Shown: positions 1 through 10,128, numbered from the stretch's first letter. The stretch: DNA of 64,000 nt from Nannocystis pusilla (GCF_026626665.1 NZ_JAPNKE010000002.1:3039204-3103203); one strand, 5' to 3'. Notes: generated from the sequence alone by a model not told the origin. A program made the numbers and translations.

Positions 1-1454
<1,454 letters not shown>

Positions 1455-1710
1455 CTCGTGTGGACATGTCCCCGGCGCCATGTCGCCGGGGACATGCCCG
1501 CTTACACATGTCCCTGGCGACATGTCGGCTCGCAGGCCCGCGTCTTCGCGCCGCTCGCGGTCGGACGCGAGACTGCGGCCGACGCGCATCGATTCGGAGC
1601 GTCACTACGCCGTCGACCTCGAGCAGGCGTCGTCGGCGAGTGCTGCCACGGCAACGACGGCTGAAGCTGCTGGCCCCGCGCGTCCACGCCGGCGGCCGGG
1701 CCTCGCCGCC
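1455..1710. repeat. Intergenic spacer with ACATGTCC/GGACATG palindromes
   Basis: No gene is supported here. Positions 1462-1530 hold four arms of the dispersed palindromic element: GGACATGTCC at 1462-1471, GGGGACATG near 1489-1497, ACATGTCCC near 1506 and GACATGTCGG near 1519. They could fold as tandem hairpins between the uvrA stop and the convergent radical SAM gene, and might act as a bidirectional terminator; there is no T-run. The rest (about 1540-1710) shows nothing I recognise. Confidence 0.7.
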
Positions 1711-2640
1711 TCACCGCGCGATCGGCAGCCGCGTCGGCCCGCGCGTCGCCGCCTGCCCCCGCGCGGCCGCGATCTCGCCGTCGCCGAACACCGCCAGGTA
1801 GTCTGGCCGCACGCCCGGACAGACCTGCTCGAAAGGACAGCCCGCGCACGCCGGCACCTTGACCCGACCGGCGAGGCGGCTGTCCTTCAGCGCGAACGTG
1901 GCCTCCGGCGTCACCACCACCACGCGGTCGGCGCCGGGATCCCACGCGTGCGCGTGGTCCTCCCCGAGCAGACAGCGCGGGACGTGCAGCGAGCGCAGCG
2001 TCATCGCCTGCCTGCGCCCGCGCGCCAGCGCCTCGGTCACGAACGGCAGCGCCTCCGACATCCGCGGCAGCGACTCCGGGCGGGCCGCGTTGGCGTCGGT
2101 CAGCGATACGTACCAGAGGTCGACCGCGCGCACCCCGAGCTGGGCGAGCCAGTCGATCGCCGCCGGCAGGTCGGCCATCGTGTCGCGCTTGACGATCAGA
2201 TCGACCACCAGGGCCGCTCCGCTGGCGACCGCGCGCTGCAGCCCGCCGACCATCGCCGCGTACGTACCTGTCCTTCGGACCAGATGCTCGTAGCGGTCGG
2301 CCCGGTGGGTGTGGATCGACACGTGCAGGCGCGTCGTCCCGGCCGCCAGCAGCCGCGCCAGGTTGTCGCCGTGCGCGTACATCAGCCCGTTCGACTGCAC
2401 CTTGATGTCGGCGAACCCGAGCGCCCGCCCGGCGCGCACGATCGCCAGCAAGTCGGGGCGGATCGTCGGCTCGCCGCCCGTGATCGACAGCGCGTCGAGC
2501 CCCTGCGCCCGCCCCTGCCGCAGCGACGCCAGCGCGTGCGCCGTCGACAGCGCTCGCCCGCGCAGCTCCGGCCCGATCGTGCAGTAGTCGCACCACAGGT
2601 TGCAGTCGTAGCCGAGGATCATGTCGAGCAGCCCCGGCAC
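1711..2640 (-). CDS. Radical SAM protein with SPASM-like C-terminal cysteines
   Basis: Predicted radical S-adenosylmethionine enzyme of about 309 residues. Near the N-terminus CNLWCDYC gives the CX3CX2C ligands of the catalytic [4Fe-4S] cluster (C13, C17, C20), followed by TGGEPTIRP, the GGE motif that binds SAM. The C-terminal part has PRCLLGEDH and then [13 protein letters not shown], an arrangement typical of an auxiliary cluster domain. The start is GTG at 2640, two bases after the stop of the HExxH gene, so the two are surely cotranscribed and probably coupled. It shares the CLL...CxxCx5CPG signature with the proteins at 3793-4677 and 5770-7641. Substrate unknown; peptide modification is inferred from the neighbours. 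Confidence 0.88.
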   Translation of the reverse strand: MPGLLDMILGYDCNLWCDYCTIGPELRGRALSTAHALASLRQGRAQGLDALSITGGEPTIRPDLLAIVRAGRALGFADIKVQSNGLMYAHGDNLARLLAAGTTRLHVSIHTHRADRYEHLVRRTGTYAAMVGGLQRAVASGAALVVDLIVKRDTMADLPAAIDWLAQLGVRAVDLWYVSLTDANAARPESLPRMSEALPFVTEALARGRRQAMTLRSLHVPRCLLGEDHAHAWDPGADRVVVVTPEATFALKDSRLAGRVKVPACAGCPFEQVCPGVRPDYLAVFGDGEIAAARGQAATRGPTRLPIAR

Positions 2641-2642
2641 GG

Positions 2643-3832
2643 TCAGCCCTCCCGGAAGCGGCGGAAGCGATCGTCGAGCCGCATCAGTTCCGCCAGCAGC
2701 GGCGCGCCGAGGGCCGTCGTCCGCGCGTGCTGCCGCAGCGTCTCGACCGCCTCGTGGTTGCCGCGCGCGACCTGTCGCAGCCGGCCCTCGACCTCGGATG
2801 TCCCCGAGGACAGCATCGACTCGAGCATCGCCGCCACCGGCAGGAACGCGTGGGCCGCCAGCAGCACCCCGTGCAGCGGCCGCGGGTCGGGCCGCACCGG
2901 CGACGCGTACAGCGGCGACCAGGCGTTCTCCAGGATCGGCCCCTGCTCGAGCAGCGCGTGCAGCTTGTTGTGCGAGAACTCGTGGATCAGCGCCTCCGCC
3001 AGAGTCAGCGCGCTCGGGTGCAGGCTCAGGTAGACCGTCCCGATCGCCTCCTGATACGACGCCGACAGGTGCCGCTCGCGGTCGTGCCCGACCGGCACCA
3101 CCAGCGCGAGGCCGACGTCGAGCTCGGCCCGCAGCCCCGGCAGGTGCGCCTCGACGAGCCCCAGCCCTGCGCGCAGCCCCGCCAGCCAGGCCGCGACCGG
3201 CTGCCCGCCGAGATCGAGCCCGCTGCCGGACTTGTCGGGGTGGGCCTCCAGCTCCGCCAGCGGGTTGTTGTCGCGCCGCAGCGCCAGGGCGATGGGCCCG
3301 GCGAAGCTTTCATACATGTCCCTCGTCACATGCTCGGACGGACATGTCCCGAAGTCCTCTCCGAGCGGCCCGCCCGCTCCGCCGGCCTGCCAGCCCCTCG
3401 GCCCGATCGTCAGCGGCCCCGGCGGCGGCTGCAGGGCGCAGCGAGCCCCGAGACACAGCACCCGCGCGGCGGCTGCGGCACCTGAAACCTGTCCTCGAGG
3501 ACACCCGCGACCGCGAGCTCGAGCGCCAGCGTCGCCAGCAGCTCGCCCTGCAACGCCGGGTCCGGCCGTCCGCGCAGGCAACGGATCAGCGTCCCGATCG
3601 TCGGCCGCCGCACCGCGCTCGCCAGGGCCCCGGGCGCCCGCACGGCGATCCGTCGCAGCTCCGGCACGAACCGCCCCCACGCCGCGCCGTTCGGCCCCGG
3701 TCCGGGCGGCAGGCGCAGCAGGTCGGTCAGCGCTCGCCGCAGCGCGATCGAGAACAGCCCGCGCGCCGTCTCCGATCCGGGCGCCGGCAGCGTCAGATCG
3801 GCCAGCACGACGCCTCCGACAATCCGAGCCAT
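2643..3832 (-). CDS. HExxH-motif putative peptide beta-hydroxylase (aKG-HExxH type)
   Basis: The C-terminal half carries [16 protein letters not shown] (about 2950-2990), the metal-binding HExxH signature of the family annotated as HExxH-motif peptide modification proteins, some members of which are alpha-ketoglutarate-dependent peptide beta-hydroxylases. The N-terminal half (from ATG at 3832, [16 protein letters not shown]) and the C-terminal half are in different frames; they join near 3440-3470 with one base missing, probably an assembly error. A palindromic element at 3313-3350 is translated within the protein ([16 protein letters not shown]). The start overlaps the upstream radical SAM-like gene by 40 bases and the stop is two bases before the next radical SAM gene, so this is the middle gene of a three-gene operon. 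Confidence 0.82.
3313..3350. repeat. Palindromic elements inside the HExxH gene
   Basis: ACATGTCCCTCGTCACATG followed by CGGACGGACATGTCC: two overlapping hairpin copies, translated in frame between the two halves of the HExxH protein. Confidence 0.85.
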
Positions 3833-4677
3833 GGCCCCGAGAACATGTCCCGAAGTCTCTTCGCACGCGAACCGCCGGCAGCGCTCCCCTCGCCGGACCG
3901 CGCGGGCGTCAGCTCGCCGGCGTCGAAGCGGCGCAGATACTCGCCGTCGACCCCCGGACAGCTCGCCCGCAGCCCGCACTCGCCGCAGCTCGCGGCGAAC
4001 GCGAGCGTCGGCGAAGGCACCGCGCGGTCGCGCAGCGGCCCGAGCAAGCACAGCGGCGCCCCGGCGATCGCCGCGAGCAGCCCGGCTCGCTCGGCCGCCA
4101 CGAGCGCCTGCAAGGCGTACGGCACCGCGACCGCCAACCGCGGCGCCACGGCCCCGTGCCCCTGCCGACGGACCTCCGCGACCACCGAGACCTGCCACCC
4201 GAGCGCCCCGACGTCGGCGACCAGTCCGGGCACTGCCGCCAGCACCCGCGTGTTCGAGCGCGTCAGCGGCGTCGTCACCGTCACCGGCACGCGCACAGCC
4301 CGGGCCGCCCGCAGCGTCGCAGTCGCGGCCCGGAACGACCCCTCGCGGCCCGCGTGCCAGTCGTGCGCCGCCGCCTCGGCCGCGTACAGCCGCACCCGCA
4401 GCCCGTCGATCCCCGCGGCCTTCAAGGCGGCCACTTGTTCGCCCGTCAGCCCCGCCGGCCCGGGCGCCGCCAGCACCCGCGCGACCCCTGCCGCGCGCGC
4501 CGCCGCGATCCAAACCGCCATTTCTTCGAAGCTGCCGGCCAGCGTCAGGGCCTCGCCTGTCCCTCGCAACCTGGCCAAAACGCCCCGTCCTTCCGGACTG
4601 GACGGCTCGACGTCGGCCCTCACGACAAGCCCCTTCGGACAGGTACCTTCGCCCCTGTCCCCCGCGACATGACCCAA
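3793..4677 (-). CDS. Radical SAM-like protein lacking the CX3CX2C motif
   Basis: About 294 residues. The sequence has radical SAM barrel features (AALKAAGIDGLRVRLYAA, then a GSFRAATATLRAAR helix and a TVTTPLTRSN strand) and ends with APLCLLGPL and CGECGLRASCPGVDGEYL, the same auxiliary-cluster signature as its two neighbours. However, no CX3CX2C and no GGEP motif are present, so it should not cleave SAM; a structural or substrate-binding role is inferred. The ATG at 4677 lies in the tandem-repeat array, and the first about 30 codons are translated repeat sequence (the partial repeat copy at 4552-4612 is coding). A GTG near 4625 is an alternative start. First gene of the operon with the HExxH and radical SAM genes. 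Confidence 0.7.
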   Translation of the reverse strand: MGHVAGDRGEGTCPKGLVVRADVEPSSPEGRGVLARLRGTGEALTLAGSFEEMAVWIAAARAAGVARVLAAPGPAGLTGEQVAALKAAGIDGLRVRLYAAEAAAHDWHAGREGSFRAATATLRAARAVRVPVTVTTPLTRSNTRVLAAVPGLVADVGALGWQVSVVAEVRRQGHGAVAPRLAVAVPYALQALVAAERAGLLAAIAGAPLCLLGPLRDRAVPSPTLAFAASCGECGLRASCPGVDGEYLRRFDAGELTPARSGEGSAAGGSRAKRLRDMFSGPWLGLSEASCWPI

Positions 4678-4998
4678 ACGCCCTGTCCCTCCGGACCGGG
4701 CGATTCGGCCGCCTTCATCGCCTGCCCCTCCGGCCAGGCCCCTTCGCCCCTGTCCCCCGCGACAGGGCCCAAACGCCCTGTCCCTCCAGACAGGACGAAT
4801 CGGCGTCCGCCAACTTCATCGCCTGCCCCTCCGGCCAGGCCCCTTCGCCCCTGTCCCCCGCGACAGGGCCCAAACGCCCTGTCCCTCCAGACAGGACGAA
4901 TCGGCGTCCGCCAACTTCATCGCCTGCCCCTTCGACCAGGCCCCTTCGCACCTGTCCACCGCGACATGTTCGCTGCGCCCTGTCCCATCGGACAACTC
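4552..4998. repeat. 101-bp imperfect tandem repeat array, about 4.4 copies
   Basis: A unit beginning TTCATCGCCTGCCCCT recurs at 4714, 4815 and 4916, exactly 101 bp apart. A more diverged copy starts near 4613, and the second half of a still more diverged copy (4552-4612) lies inside the radical SAM-like gene. Each unit contains several arms of the dispersed palindrome (CCTGTCCCCCGCGACAGG and CCCTGTCCCTCCAGACAGG), so the array looks like an amplified palindrome cluster. Because 101 is not a multiple of three, no continuous repetitive peptide is encoded. Confidence 0.9.
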
Positions 4999-5064
4999 GC
5001 AGTCCCCCGCGCCGCGCCGACCACCATTCTGGCGGTGCGCCGTCTGCCGCCCTGCCCGCGTCGC
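4999..5064. other. Short spacer, nothing recognised
   Basis: Sequence between the last repeat copy and the stop of the exported protein. I see no gene, hairpin or promoter that I can support. Confidence 0.5.
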
Positions 5065-5550
5065 TCAGGTCCACGGCGTCAGCACGGCCTGGCGGTGCGC
5101 CGTCAGCCGCTCGGACAGCGTCAGCAGCCCGGGGATCGCCGGGTCGCCGCGCTCGGTCGCCAGCTGCGTCAGCCGTTGCGCCAGGGCCCGCGCCCCCTGC
5201 TCCTCGACGGCCGTCGACGGCCGATCGCCCTCGCCCCCGTTGGCGAGGTACAGCGCCAGCCCGCCCGCCTGTGCGACCGCGCGTGGCCCGTCGACCTCGG
5301 CGCGCAGCAGATCGACCTGGAACTTCTTGCCCTCCGGCGTGCGCATCAACACCGGCACCGCCCCGGCCACCAGCGGCAGCACCTGCTCGACGCGCCACTC
5401 GCCGACCGGCCCGACCAGCTCGGCCAGCGGCGCCGCGGCTGACGGCGCCGTCGTGCGCGGGCGGAGCGTACACGCGGTCGAGACGCCGGCAGCGGCAACT
5501 CCGAGGGCAGCGAGGACCTTGCGACGAGCGACACGCGGCGAAGGCTTCAT
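5065..5550 (-). CDS. Tat-type exported protein of unknown function
   Basis: About 161 residues from ATG 5550, chosen because AGGAAAG lies six to seven bases upstream. The N-terminus has twin arginines (VARRKVLAALGVAAAGV) and a hydrophobic stretch ending STAC, so it is probably exported by Tat and may be lipidated at that cysteine, although the residue at -3 is not ideal for a lipobox. The mature part (LAELVGPVGEWRVEQVL..., LALYLANGG, ALAQRLTQLATE) has no motif I recognise. It lies between the minus-strand modification operon and the divergent radical SAM-methyltransferase gene; it could be a substrate or accessory protein of that system, but this is guesswork. Confidence 0.65.
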   Translation of the reverse strand: MKPSPRVARRKVLAALGVAAAGVSTACTLRPRTTAPSAAAPLAELVGPVGEWRVEQVLPLVAGAVPVLMRTPEGKKFQVDLLRAEVDGPRAVAQAGGLALYLANGGEGDRPSTAVEEQGARALAQRLTQLATERGDPAIPGLLTLSERLTAHRQAVLTPWT

Positions 5551-5769
5551 GCAGTCTTTCCTACTGGAGCCCAACGTACCCGCCCGCCGCAGCCTCCGTC
5601 AAGGCGACGGCGCCGCCGCCCTCTCACGCGTATGCCGACGCGTGGCCGCAGCGCCGGCCACCGCGGCCACGCCGACCCACCGCCGCCGCCACCGAGACGG
5701 CGCGTGAGCCCTCGACCACGCCGGGCGCCCGGCGACCGCCGCGAGGACGCGCTAGCATCGGCGCCGCGC

Positions 5770-7641
5770 ATGGACGACCGCAGCCACCTCGGACGCGCCG
5801 CGCGGCCCTCGCAGCCGCCGAAGCTCCAGCCCGGGGACTACAAGGCGCTGATCAAGGTCGGCTACGGCTGCAACGAGCACTGCACCTTTTGTCACACCCT
5901 CGACGTGCGTCCGATCGACGGCGACGCCGAGGAGGTCGAGCGGAAGATCGTCCGCGCCGCCGAGCTGGGGCACGCCATGGTCGTCCTGTCCGGCGGCGAG
6001 CCGACGATCCGCCCCGAGCTGCTCCGCTGGGCCGCGCAGGTGGCCGGCCTCGGCCTCGACCTCGGCCTCGTCACCAACGGCCGCGCCCTCGCCTACGCCG
6101 AGCTCACCGACAAGCTCGTCGCCCACCGCCTGCGCTACGTCTACCTCTCGCTCCACGGCGGCAGCGCCCCCGTGCACAACCGCCTGGTCCGCAGCGACGC
6201 CTTCGATCAGGCCGTCGCCGCCCTGCGCAACCTCAGCGGCCGCGGCCTCGACCTCACCGTCAACTGCGTCGTCACCCGCCAGAACCTCGCCCACCTGCGC
6301 GGCCTCGTCGACCTCGTCGCCGCGTTCGCCGACGTCACCCTCAAGTTCTCGATGGTCGAGCCCAAGGGCGGCGCTGCGCGCAACTTCGAGCTGCTGGTGC
6401 CGCGGATCGGCGCCGTCGCCGAGGCCGTCCTCGCCGCGGCCGCGCACGCGCGCCAGCGCGGCGTCCGGGTCCAGCACGGCGGGATCCCGCGCTGCCTCCT
6501 ACCTGGCCTCGAGGACAGCTACAGCGACCTCCGCAGCCACCGCTACTGGACGATGGTCGAGATCGGCGAGCCCGACCTGTTCCCGGTCGACGACGACAAC
6601 AAGCGCCACCCGCCGGCCTGCGCCGGCTGCAGCCTGCGCGGCGGCTGCCCCGGGCTCTACCGCGGCTACCTCGACGTCCACGGCGACGGCGAGCTGCGCC
6701 CGGTCACCGATCGCCCGCGCGCCAACTCGTTCAACTACACGCTCGAGGCCGTCCACGAGGCCCCCGAGGCCACCTGTCCCTTGCGCCAGGGTCCGCTCGG
6801 CGTCACCCCGTGGGAGCGCGGCCGGCATCTGTTCGTCCGTCGCGGCCCCGCGATCGCCCGCTACCGCGCCGACACCCGCGACTTCACCGACGAGGAGATC
6901 GCCGCGGTCAAGCACGACCTCGGCCAGGTCTACGTCGACGCCGCCCGCGGCCCGGCCCCCCAGGACTTCGCCCGCGAGCTGGTCCCGCTGGCCCGCAGCC
7001 CGCTGTGCGCCGGCTGCCCGCACCTGTCCTCGTGTACAGGGATGTTCGAACCTGTCTTCGAGGACATCTTCACCCGCGACGACGCCGTCGTGCGCGCGCG
7101 CCTGGCCGAGCTCGGCGGCGACGTGCTCGACCTCGGCTGCGGCGACGCGCCCTACCTCGACGTCCTGGCCCCGCGGATCGCCGGCGGCGCGATCCGCTAC
7201 ACCGGCGTCGACCCCGACGAGGCCGCGCTGGCCCGCCTGCGCGCTCGCCTGCCGCCCGGCGCCGCGCTCGAGGTCGGCGACGCCGAGGCCCTCGAGCTCG
7301 GCGAGCGCCGCTTCGACGCCGTCACGATCTTGCGCAGCTACAACCACCTGCGCGACCCCGATCGCGTGCTCGTCACGGCCCTGTTGCGGCTGCGTCGCGG
7401 CGGCGTCCTCGTCGTCTGCGACAACACCGCGTTCGGCCTGGCCCGCACCCCCGCCCAGACCACCCGCGGCGAGCGCTCGAGCGTCCGGCGCGAGCACTAC
7501 CGCAACGACACCGCGGTCGAGGCCGCCGGGCGGATCGAGGCCGCCGCGGCCGGGCTGGGCGTGAGCCTCGCCGCCCTCGATCGCCGCGACATCGGCCCGG
7601 GCACCAGCAACCAGTGGTTGCTGGTCTACAGCCTCGCCTGA
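5770..7641 (+). CDS. Radical SAM enzyme fused to a class I methyltransferase
   Basis: A 623-residue protein in one intact frame. Residues 30-250 form a radical SAM domain: CNEHCTFC (C34, C38, C41) and [22 protein letters not shown] and CAGCSLRGGCPGLYRGY follow (about residues 235-300), then a second cysteine set CAGCPHLSSCTGMF (about 415-428). From about residue 450 a Rossmann methyltransferase domain begins with VLDLGCGDAPYLD and GVDPDEAAL. Palindromic elements are translated within it (ATCPLRQGPLG, and 7021-7071). It heads the plus-strand gene set GST, DUF692, partner. It may methylate the product of its own or the neighbouring radical chemistry; the substrate is unknown. Confidence 0.88.
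   Translation: MDDRSHLGRAARPSQPPKLQPGDYKALIKVGYGCNEHCTFCHTLDVRPIDGDAEEVERKIVRAAELGHAMVVLSGGEPTIRPELLRWAAQVAGLGLDLGLVTNGRALAYAELTDKLVAHRLRYVYLSLHGGSAPVHNRLVRSDAFDQAVAALRNLSGRGLDLTVNCVVTRQNLAHLRGLVDLVAAFADVTLKFSMVEPKGGAARNFELLVPRIGAVAEAVLAAAAHARQRGVRVQHGGIPRCLLPGLEDSYSDLRSHRYWTMVEIGEPDLFPVDDDNKRHPPACAGCSLRGGCPGLYRGYLDVHGDGELRPVTDRPRANSFNYTLEAVHEAPEATCPLRQGPLGVTPWERGRHLFVRRGPAIARYRADTRDFTDEEIAAVKHDLGQVYVDAARGPAPQDFARELVPLARSPLCAGCPHLSSCTGMFEPVFEDIFTRDDAVVRARLAELGGDVLDLGCGDAPYLDVLAPRIAGGAIRYTGVDPDEAALARLRARLPPGAALEVGDAEALELGERRFDAVTILRSYNHLRDPDRVLVTALLRLRRGGVLVVCDNTAFGLARTPAQTTRGERSSVRREHYRNDTAVEAAGRIEAAAAGLGVSLAALDRRDIGPGTSNQWLLVYSLA
7021..7071. repeat. Palindromic elements inside the radical SAM-methyltransferase gene
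   Basis: CACCTGTCCTCGTGTACAGG and CGAACCTGTCTTCGAGGACA lie side by side in the linker between the radical SAM and methyltransferase domains. The frame is kept. Confidence 0.8.
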
Positions 7642-7709
7642 GGCGGTTCCCGACCGCTGCGCTCGCCTACCGCTCCCCGCCCGATCGCGTACACAAGCCG
7701 CGGAGACCG

Positions 7710-8330
7710 ATGTCGATCACGTTCTACTACACCCCCAACACCAGCGCCTCGCGCGTGCACTGGGTCCTCGAAGAGCTCGGATCCCCTACGACAAGGTCAA
7801 GCTCGACCTCCGCGCCGGCGAGCAGCACAAGCCGGAGTTCCTCGCCATCAACCCCAACGCCAAGGTGCCCGCCCTCGTGGTCGACGGCACGCCGATGTTC
7901 GAGTCGCTGGCGATCATCATCTACCTGGGCGACCGCTTCGGCGTCGACAAGGGCCTGTGGCCGCGCGTCGGCTCCGGCGAGCACGCCGAGGCGCTGGCGT
8001 GGATCGTGGGGTTCGGTCACCCTCGGCGGCACCATCTTCCGCATCTTCCACAACACCAGCGAGTGGTTCCCGGCCGACTCGCGCAACGCGCTGCAGGCCG
8101 AGTCCGCCGGCAAGGAGTTCGAGGCCCAGCTCAAGATCCTCGAGCAGCGCCTCCAGGGCCGCGAGTACCTGCTCGGCGACCGCTTCACCCTCGTCGACGC
8201 CGCCAACGCCGCCGCGATCGCCTGGGCCCTGAGCTTCATCAAGGTCGACACCTCCGGCCTGTCGAACCTGACCGCCTGGCTCGACCGCAGCACCCGCCGG
8301 CCCGCCAACCAGGCCGCCCACGGCGCCTAG
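7710..8330 (+). CDS. Glutathione S-transferase family protein
   Basis: Thioredoxin-like N-domain MSITFYYTPNTSASRVHWVL with the usual catalytic-serine region, then NPNAKVPALVVDG (cis-proline loop) and ESLAIIIYLGDRFG, followed by a helical C-domain (AQLKILEQRLQGREYLLGDR and FTLVDAANAAAIAWAL). Together these are the classic GST layout, about 207 residues. The frame changes near 7781 (GAGCTCGG|ATCCCC, one base missing) and returns near 8005-8015, so two compensating indels are present. It sits 68 bases after the radical SAM-methyltransferase gene and 75 bases before the DUF692 gene, so it is probably in the same transcript; a role in the pathway is not shown. Confidence 0.82.
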   Translation: MSITFYYTPNTSASRVHWVLEELGSPTTRSSSTSAPASSTSRSSSPSTPTPRCPPSWSTARRCSSRWRSSSTWATASASTRACGRASAPASTPRRWRGSWGSVTLGGTIFRIFHNTSEWFPADSRNALQAESAGKEFEAQLKILEQRLQGREYLLGDRFTLVDAANAAAIAWALSFIKVDTSGLSNLTAWLDRSTRRPANQAAHGA

Positions 8331-8337
8331 CGCTTTT

Positions 8338-8405
8338 CGCCATGTCCGAGCGGACAGGTCCTCAAAACCTGCCCGTTCGGGCATGTCCCTCAGGACCTGT
8401 CCCTC
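8338..8405. repeat. Cluster of three palindromic elements next to the DUF692 start
   Basis: Positions 8341-8403 hold CATGTCCGAGCGGACAGG, then ACCTGCCCGTTCGGGCATG, then CCTCAGGACCTGTCCCTC, directly in front of the ATG at 8406. No Shine-Dalgarno sequence is evident, so the start region is made of these hairpins. They could hide or expose the start codon in the transcript; that is inference. Confidence 0.85.
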
Positions 8406-9286
8406 ATGCCCGACTTCCTCGCCCGCGTCCGCGCCCTCCCCCGCCTCGGCCTCGGCGTCAGCACCGAGTACGGCGCGCGGCGGCAGGACGGCGCGCTCGA
8501 TCCGCTCGAGCTGCGGCGGCGCCGGCCCGACTGCGCCGGCTTCCTCGAGGTCGGCGTCGAGGTCGTCAAGGGCCTCGACGACGACGCGCGGGCCTGGGCC
8601 GCGGCCGGCCTGCCGACCACCTACCACTTCCTCGACATCAACCTCGACGACCCCGACGACTTCGATCCGCCCTGGCTCGCCGCCGTGCGCACGCTGGCCG
8701 CCGAGCTGCGGCCGGCGTGGCTGTGCGGCGACGCCGGCCTGTGGCACCTCGGCCGGCGCGATCGCGGGCACATGCTGCTGCTGCCGCCGATCCTCGTCGA
8801 GGAGGCCGTCGCGCCGCTGGCCGACGGCCTGGTCGCGCTGCGCGAGGCGACCGGCCTCGAGGTGCTGCCCGAGAACCCGCCCGGCGCGGCCTTCGTCGGC
8901 GAGCTGCACCTGCTCGACTTCTTCGCTCGCGTCGCCTGTCGCGCCGACACCGGCCTGCTGCTCGACTGCGCCCACCTGGCCATGTTCCAGCGGGCCCGCG
9001 GCCACGCCCCGCGCACCGGCTTCGACGGCTTCCCGTGGGACCGCGTGGTCGAGCTGCACGTCGCCGGCGGGCGCGTGCACGACACGGCGGGGCTCGCGGG
9101 GTCGAGGACGACCACGGCACCGAGGTCCTGCCCGACACCTGGGAGATCGCCGCCGAGGCGGTGGCGCGGGCCGTCAACCTGCGGGCGATCGTCGTCGAGT
9201 GCGAGCGCAACCCGATCGACGCCGTGCTGCCGCTGTTCGACCGCGTCGCCGCGCTGTGGCCGGCCCGCGATCCGGAGGCCGCGTGA
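8406..9286 (+). CDS. DUF692/MNIO family multinuclear iron oxidative enzyme
   Basis: TIM-barrel protein of about 293 residues matching the DUF692 family (MbnB, BufB, TglH relatives), which uses two or three irons to oxidise cysteines in peptides. Seen: LGLGVSTEYG, YHFLDINLDD, VLPENPPGAAFVGELHLLDF, LLLDCAHLAMFQRARG, VVELHVAGGR, DDHGTEVLPDTWEI and VVECERN, which align in order with the family's conserved metal-ligand segments. The frame changes near 9098-9105 in a run of G; the C-terminal segment from GVEDDHGTEV is in the new frame. The next gene starts with GTG inside its stop (GTGA), as expected for an MNIO enzyme with its obligate partner. Confidence 0.85.
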
Positions 9287-10045
9287 GCCGCCTCGACCCG
9301 CGGCGCGTCCAGGCCGCGCTGGTCTGCATGCACCTCGATCCGGCCTACGCCGCGGCGGTGCGCGGGACCGGGCCGCTGCCCGAGCTGGCCGAGCGCGAGC
9401 GCGAGCTGCTGCGCGCCGTCGACCCGCGGGCCCTCGCGGTCGATCCGTACCGCCGCGCGCGGGCCGTGCACGCCCTGCTCGAGGAGTACCCGGCCACCGC
9501 CGCCCTGCTCGGCGTGCCGGCGGTCGACGCCTTCTTCCGAGCGCGGCCTTCCGCACCTGCGCGTTCGAACATGGCTCGATGGCCCTGTCCTTCGGGACAT
9601 GGCTCGGAGGCCAGGCCGGTGGCCCGGGCCGGATCGAGGCCGCGATCGCCCGCGCCCGCCGCCCGCGCCCCGGCGCCGGCGAGGGCCTGGCGTGCAACCC
9701 GTGCGTCGCGCCGCTGCTGGTCCCGGTCGGCAGCTTGGCCTGCCCGAGCGCGTCCGCGCCCGCCTCGGCCCCGACCCGGCCGCCGCGCTGGCGAAGGCCC
9801 GCCCGACGCGCGAGCGTCCGCCGCGCGGGCCCGATCGCGAGCCGCTGCTGGTCGAGGCCGGCCCGGGCGGTGAGGTGTCCCTCGGGACAGCCAGCGAGCC
9901 GCTGGTCCGCCTGCTGCTGTTCGCCGCTGACGGCCGCCTGCACGCCGCGCTGGCTGCCGAGGCGGTGCGGCTCGGCGCCGAGCCACACGAGGCCGACGAG
10001 CTGCTGACAGGCCTGGTCGCCGACGGCCTGCTCGTCGCGCGTTGA
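9283..10045 (+). CDS. Putative MNIO partner protein (MbnC/BufC-like role)
   Basis: GTG start at 9283 overlaps the DUF692 stop by four bases. The N-terminal helical part (RVQAALVCMHLDPAYAAAV, ERELLRAVDPRALAVDPYRR, LLEEYPATAALLG) and the C-terminal part (EPLVRLLLFAADG, EPHEADELLTGLVADGLLV, winged-helix-like and reminiscent of peptide-recognition domains) fit the partner proteins encoded with MNIO enzymes. The frame shifts near 9540 and again near 9735, so the protein must be read in three segments. Palindromic elements lie at 9555-9602 and 9870-9890. The role is inferred from context; I see no diagnostic catalytic motif. Confidence 0.6.
9555..9602. repeat. Palindromic elements inside the MNIO partner gene
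   Basis: ACCTGCGCGTTCGAACATGG and CCCTGTCCTTCGGGACATGG, separated by eight bases, close to one of the frame shifts of this gene. Confidence 0.8.
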
Positions 10046-10128
10046 CCCGGCGATGCGGCCGCCTCCCGTGGCAGGGAGCGACGCGCCCGCAGGCTCCGCA
10101 GGCGCGACGACGGACGCGAAACAGCGGC

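Noticed and set aside
4552..4998. Tandem array as a multi-core RiPP precursor gene
   Set aside because: The 101-bp period is not a multiple of three, so no frame repeats; stops occur in all frames, and the units consist of non-coding palindrome arms.
3831..8330. Open frame of about 1,500 codons on the plus strand
   Set aside because: It is an arginine/proline-rich shadow of the real genes in a very G+C-rich sequence. Only its last part coincides with the GST frame.
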